Shown here: positions 7,061 to 9,013 of the stretch, in pieces
How positions within the stretch are numbered: the stretch's first letter is position 1
Layout: every line of letters starts with the position of its first letter
Notes under the pieces: generated by a model
The model's database searches: none
What the model was told of the DNA's origin: nothing
The model's input: only the letters and a program-made list of their open reading frames with translations
Origin: Pseudomonadota bacterium
Lineage (GTDB): Bacteria; Pseudomonadota; Alphaproteobacteria; Rhizobiales; Hyphomicrobiaceae
Direction: 5' to 3'
DNA length: 9,013 nucleotides
Assembly (NCBI GenBank): GCA_023390485.1
Contig: JAEWCT010000359.1
Coordinates: 1-9,013 of the forward strand
Translations under genes and position numbers: made by a program

Positions 7061-7104
7061 CAATGTGGCCTACCGGGCCAGCTTCCTGGACGGTCGCCAC
7101 ATTG
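7061..7104 (-). other. Long imperfect hairpin between hpf and ptsN
   Basis: Three stacked inverted repeats share one centre. The outer stem is CAATGTGGC/GCCACATTG (7061-7069 and 7096-7104, 9 bp, perfect). The middle stem is ACCG/CGGT (7072-7075 and 7091-7094). The inner stem is CCAG/CTGG (7078-7081 and 7086-7089) around a four-base loop. Only one or two unpaired bases per side separate the stems. On the transcript it lies after an A/U-rich stretch following the hpf stop (7107-7127, GUUUAUUUAUUU) and ends about 20 bases before the ptsN ribosome site. No U-tract follows, so it is not an intrinsic terminator. An RNA-processing or stability role is an inference. Confidence 0.55.
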
Positions 7105-7130
7105 CACTGATCGAAATAAATAAACTGCCC

Positions 7131-7751
7131 TCAATCCGCATGTTCCGGCGCGGAGGCGCCATTCGCCTTCGCTGCCGCAGGCAGATCGGCGTCGATCCAC
7201 CCAATGTGCCCGTCGTTTCGGCGGTAAACTACGTTCAACCCACCATGCGCAGCGTTCCTGAAAATCATGAAGGACGCTTCCGACAAGTCGAGTTTCAGTA
7301 CAGCTTCACTAACCGTCATATGGCCGATGTTCCGCTGACCCTCGGCAATAATAAGCGGATTCGCCTCTTCCTGCTCGGGCTCGTCGTCGTCGCCTAGGGT
7401 CACGATATAATCGCGTGCTTCGATGTCGACCTTGCGACGTGCAGCTGCAGCCGGCGAGGTGTGATGCTTAATGCGGCTCCTATAGCGCTTCACGCGCGTC
7501 TCCAGCCGGTGTGCGGCGGAATCGACGGAGCTGTACGCGTCGCCACCTTCGCCATGTGCCTCAAGCAGAAGACCGCCTGCAACATGGACCGTGCAGGACG
7601 TCTTAAACACCTCGCGCTCGCGTTCGAGCCGGATGTGGCCGTTCACTTCACGCGGAAGAAACTTTTGGAGGATGCCCCGGATCTTGTCGCCCGCGTAGCT
7701 TTGGAAAGCGTCGCCGACTTCGATGTTTTTACCAGTGATTTGAATGGTCAT
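7131..7751 (-). CDS. hpf: Long-form ribosome hibernation promoting factor HPF (RaiA/S30AE family)
   Basis: Long HPF binds the decoding centre of idle 70S ribosomes and dimerises them into inactive 100S particles in stationary phase or starvation. The 206-residue protein has the S30AE ribosome-binding domain at about 1-100, starting MTIQITGKNIEVGDAF and ending in the basic segment RLETRVKRYRSRIKHH. A low-complexity acidic linker follows (about 118-130, DDDEPEQEEA). The C-terminal dimerisation domain spans about 143-188, with MTVSEAVLKLDL, FMIFRNA and VVYRRNDGHIGWID. Having both domains makes it the long form, so no separate RMF would be needed for dimerisation. The reading frame stays open for 38 codons upstream to 7865, but I prefer the ATG at 7751 because the S30AE fold begins exactly there. 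The Shine-Dalgarno is weak. The position between rpoN and ptsN is the classic proteobacterial arrangement. Confidence 0.95.
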   Translation of the reverse strand: MTIQITGKNIEVGDAFQSYAGDKIRGILQKFLPREVNGHIRLEREREVFKTSCTVHVAGGLLLEAHGEGGDAYSSVDSAAHRLETRVKRYRSRIKHHTSPAAAARRKVDIEARDYIVTLGDDDEPEQEEANPLIIAEGQRNIGHMTVSEAVLKLDLSEASFMIFRNAAHGGLNVVYRRNDGHIGWIDADLPAAAKANGASAPEHAD

Positions 7752-7885
7752 GAAAATGCCTGTTCTGCACTTACCGAGGCTGCGTTTGCCGTTGTCGAGC
7801 GCAATGTGCTCATGGGCTCCGAGCTGCCTTTTTTGAAGCCTTGGGAACGTGTGACCGACACTCAACCCAGCCTCTCACATTCTAA

Positions 7886-7914
7886 TCGTTAGGCCCCACC
7901 AGGTGCCCTGTCAA
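7886..7914 (-). promoter_or_regulatory. Candidate sigma-70-type promoter for hpf(-ptsN)
   Basis: On the minus strand a perfect -35 hexamer TTGACA (7909-7914) is followed after 17 bases by TAACGA (7886-7891). The latter is a loose -10 of the kind tolerated in alphaproteobacteria. Initiation near 7879 would give a leader of about 130 bases before the hpf start at 7751. It lies downstream of the rpoN stop, so hpf and ptsN could be expressed separately from rpoN. I saw no sigma-54 type GG-N10-GC promoter in this gap. Confidence 0.5.
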
Positions 7915-7979
7915 ATCACGCTTTCGGCTAAGAATGTAACGAAAAGTCTCTTTTCTTTCAGCGGGTTATGTGCTGAGAA

Positions 7980-9013
7980 TCATGCAAAGTCGCCGAGACG
8001 TTCAACCAGTTTCTTGTCGCGCCGGCGTTGTACCGAAGAGGGTATGCGCATCGCCTCTCGATACTTCGCGACCGTGCGGCGGGCAATCTCGATGCCTTCG
8101 CCTTTCAGGCGGTCCACGAGCTGATCATCGGACAAAACATCGCCGGCGCTTTCGGCGTCGATCAGCTGTTTGATCCGATGGCGGACGGCTTCCGATGAAT
8201 GCGCTTCTCCATCAGCGGCCGAGGCGATCGCGGAGGTGAAGAAGTACTTCAGCTCGAATATACCCCTTGGCGTCGCGATGTACTTGTTCGAGGTGACGCG
8301 CGACACAGTCGACTCATGCATCGAGATCGCGTCGGCAATTACTTTGAGATTGAGCGGACGCAGATACTGCACCCCGTACATAAAGAAGCTGTCCTGCTGG
8401 CGCACGATCTGTTCGGCGACCTTGAGGATCGTGCGTGCTCGCTGATCTAAACTCTTAACGAGCCAATTGGCCGTCTGCAGGCAATCGAAGATGTAGCCCT
8501 TGTCGCGCTCGTTGGTCGCGGACTTGGCGATGCGCGTGTAGTAGGTGCGATTGACCAGAACGCGTGGCAGAGTGTCGCTATTGAGCTCGACGTGCCATCC
8601 ACCGTCGGAGGCAGCGCGGACGATGACGTCCGGCACCACCGGTTGAAGCTGAACGGAGCCAAACTTCAGGCCTGGCTTGGGATTGAGCCTTTTGATCTCG
8701 CGGATCATATCGGCAAGCTCGTCCATATCGATGCCGATTGCCCGCTTCAGCGCCGGGATGTTGCGGCTGGCGAGCAGGTCCAGGTGCGCCAAAAGCTGCG
8801 CCATCAGAGGATCGTAGCGATTTTGATCCTTGAGCTGGAGCGCGAGGCATTCGGCCAGCGACCGAGCGAAGATGCCGGGCGGATCGAAAGTCTGGAGCTT
8901 GCTGAGCACGCTTTCGACCAATTCGAGCGGCGCGCCGAGACGCTGGGCGAGCATTTCAAGGTTCGCGGGGATATAGCCGGCCTCGTCGACGAGATCGATC
9001 AGGTACTGGCCGA
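7980..9013 (-). CDS. rpoN: RNA polymerase sigma-54 factor RpoN, N-terminus outside window
   Basis: RpoN directs RNA polymerase to -24/-12 promoters that need an AAA+ activator, typically for nitrogen assimilation and other alternative metabolism. The frame is open through base 9013, giving about 343 residues of a protein usually near 500, so the activator-binding region I is missing. The visible part begins with GQYLIDLVDEAGYIP and continues through the core-binding domain (LQTFDPPGIFARSLAECLALQ). It contains the helix-turn-helix STVSRVTSNKYIATPRGIFE (within 8238-8339) and ends with the diagnostic RpoN box ARRTVAKYRE at 8055-8084, which reads the -24 element. An internal ATG at 8954 is not the true start, because conserved sequence precedes it. 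hpf follows after 228 bases. Confidence 0.97.
   Translation of the reverse strand, partial: GQYLIDLVDEAGYIPANLEMLAQRLGAPLELVESVLSKLQTFDPPGIFARSLAECLALQLKDQNRYDPLMAQLLAHLDLLASRNIPALKRAIGIDMDELADMIREIKRLNPKPGLKFGSVQLQPVVPDVIVRAASDGGWHVELNSDTLPRVLVNRTYYTRIAKSATNERDKGYIFDCLQTANWLVKSLDQRARTILKVAEQIVRQQDSFFMYGVQYLRPLNLKVIADAISMHESTVSRVTSNKYIATPRGIFELKYFFTSAIASAADGEAHSSEAVRHRIKQLIDAESAGDVLSDDQLVDRLKGEGIEIARRTVAKYREAMRIPSSVQRRRDKKLVERLGDFA

Noticed and set aside
6696..7397. A 233-codon plus-strand open frame across ptsN, the gap and hpf
   Set aside because: Both minus-strand genes are unambiguous, and the plus frame has no ribosome site or recognisable motif.
7941..7955. Inverted repeat GAAAAG-TCT-CTTTTC just after rpoN as a possible rpoN terminator
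   Set aside because: The stem is only 6 bp, mostly A-T, with a three-base loop, and no U-tract follows on the minus strand; too weak to call.
1..9013. Search for a defence island, mobile element or CRISPR array
   Set aside because: All recognised genes are housekeeping or regulatory and the composition looks even. I saw no direct-repeat array, terminal inverted repeats, integrase or transposase.

Overview
The window looks like chromosomal core DNA from an alphaproteobacterium, most likely of the order Hyphomicrobiales (Rhizobiales). The evidence is the high GC content, the rpoN - long hpf - ptsN order typical of that class, and a GST - queG - SDR cluster divergent from uppP. A Hyphomicrobium-like organism would fit, but I cannot fix the genus from sequence alone. 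I see no insertion sequence, integrase, CRISPR array, tRNA, rRNA or obvious foreign island. Coding density is high and no gene-free stretch exceeds 300 bases; the longest is about 230 bases between rpoN and hpf.

Left part (1-2717): a GT4-type glycosyltransferase, cut by the window's left edge, is transcribed leftward. It is divergent from an ABHD10-like alpha/beta-hydrolase whose start codon lies only 34 bases away. The hydrolase runs tail to tail, with a 2-base gap, into a leftward gene for a secreted or periplasmic proline-rich protein with six cysteines and unknown function.

Middle (2837-5701): a leftward operon encodes a glutathione S-transferase-like protein, epoxyqueuosine reductase QueG (last step of queuosine tRNA modification) and a small YeeZ-like SDR/epimerase. 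queG and the SDR gene overlap by an ATGA, and a perfect TATAAT lies just upstream of the GST gene. Divergent from it is uppP, the undecaprenyl-diphosphate phosphatase of cell-wall lipid carrier recycling. A plausible intrinsic terminator follows uppP.

Right part (6567-9013): a leftward cluster encodes sigma-54 (rpoN, N-terminal part outside the window), a long-form hibernation promoting factor (hpf) and EIIA-Ntr (ptsN). This is the conserved nitrogen/carbon-status and ribosome-hibernation neighbourhood. A good candidate sigma-70 promoter precedes hpf. A 44-base imperfect hairpin sits between hpf and ptsN and is the most distinctive non-coding structure here.

I found no convincing new multi-gene system. 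The observations most worth a second look are the hpf-ptsN intercistronic hairpin and the six-cysteine secreted protein.
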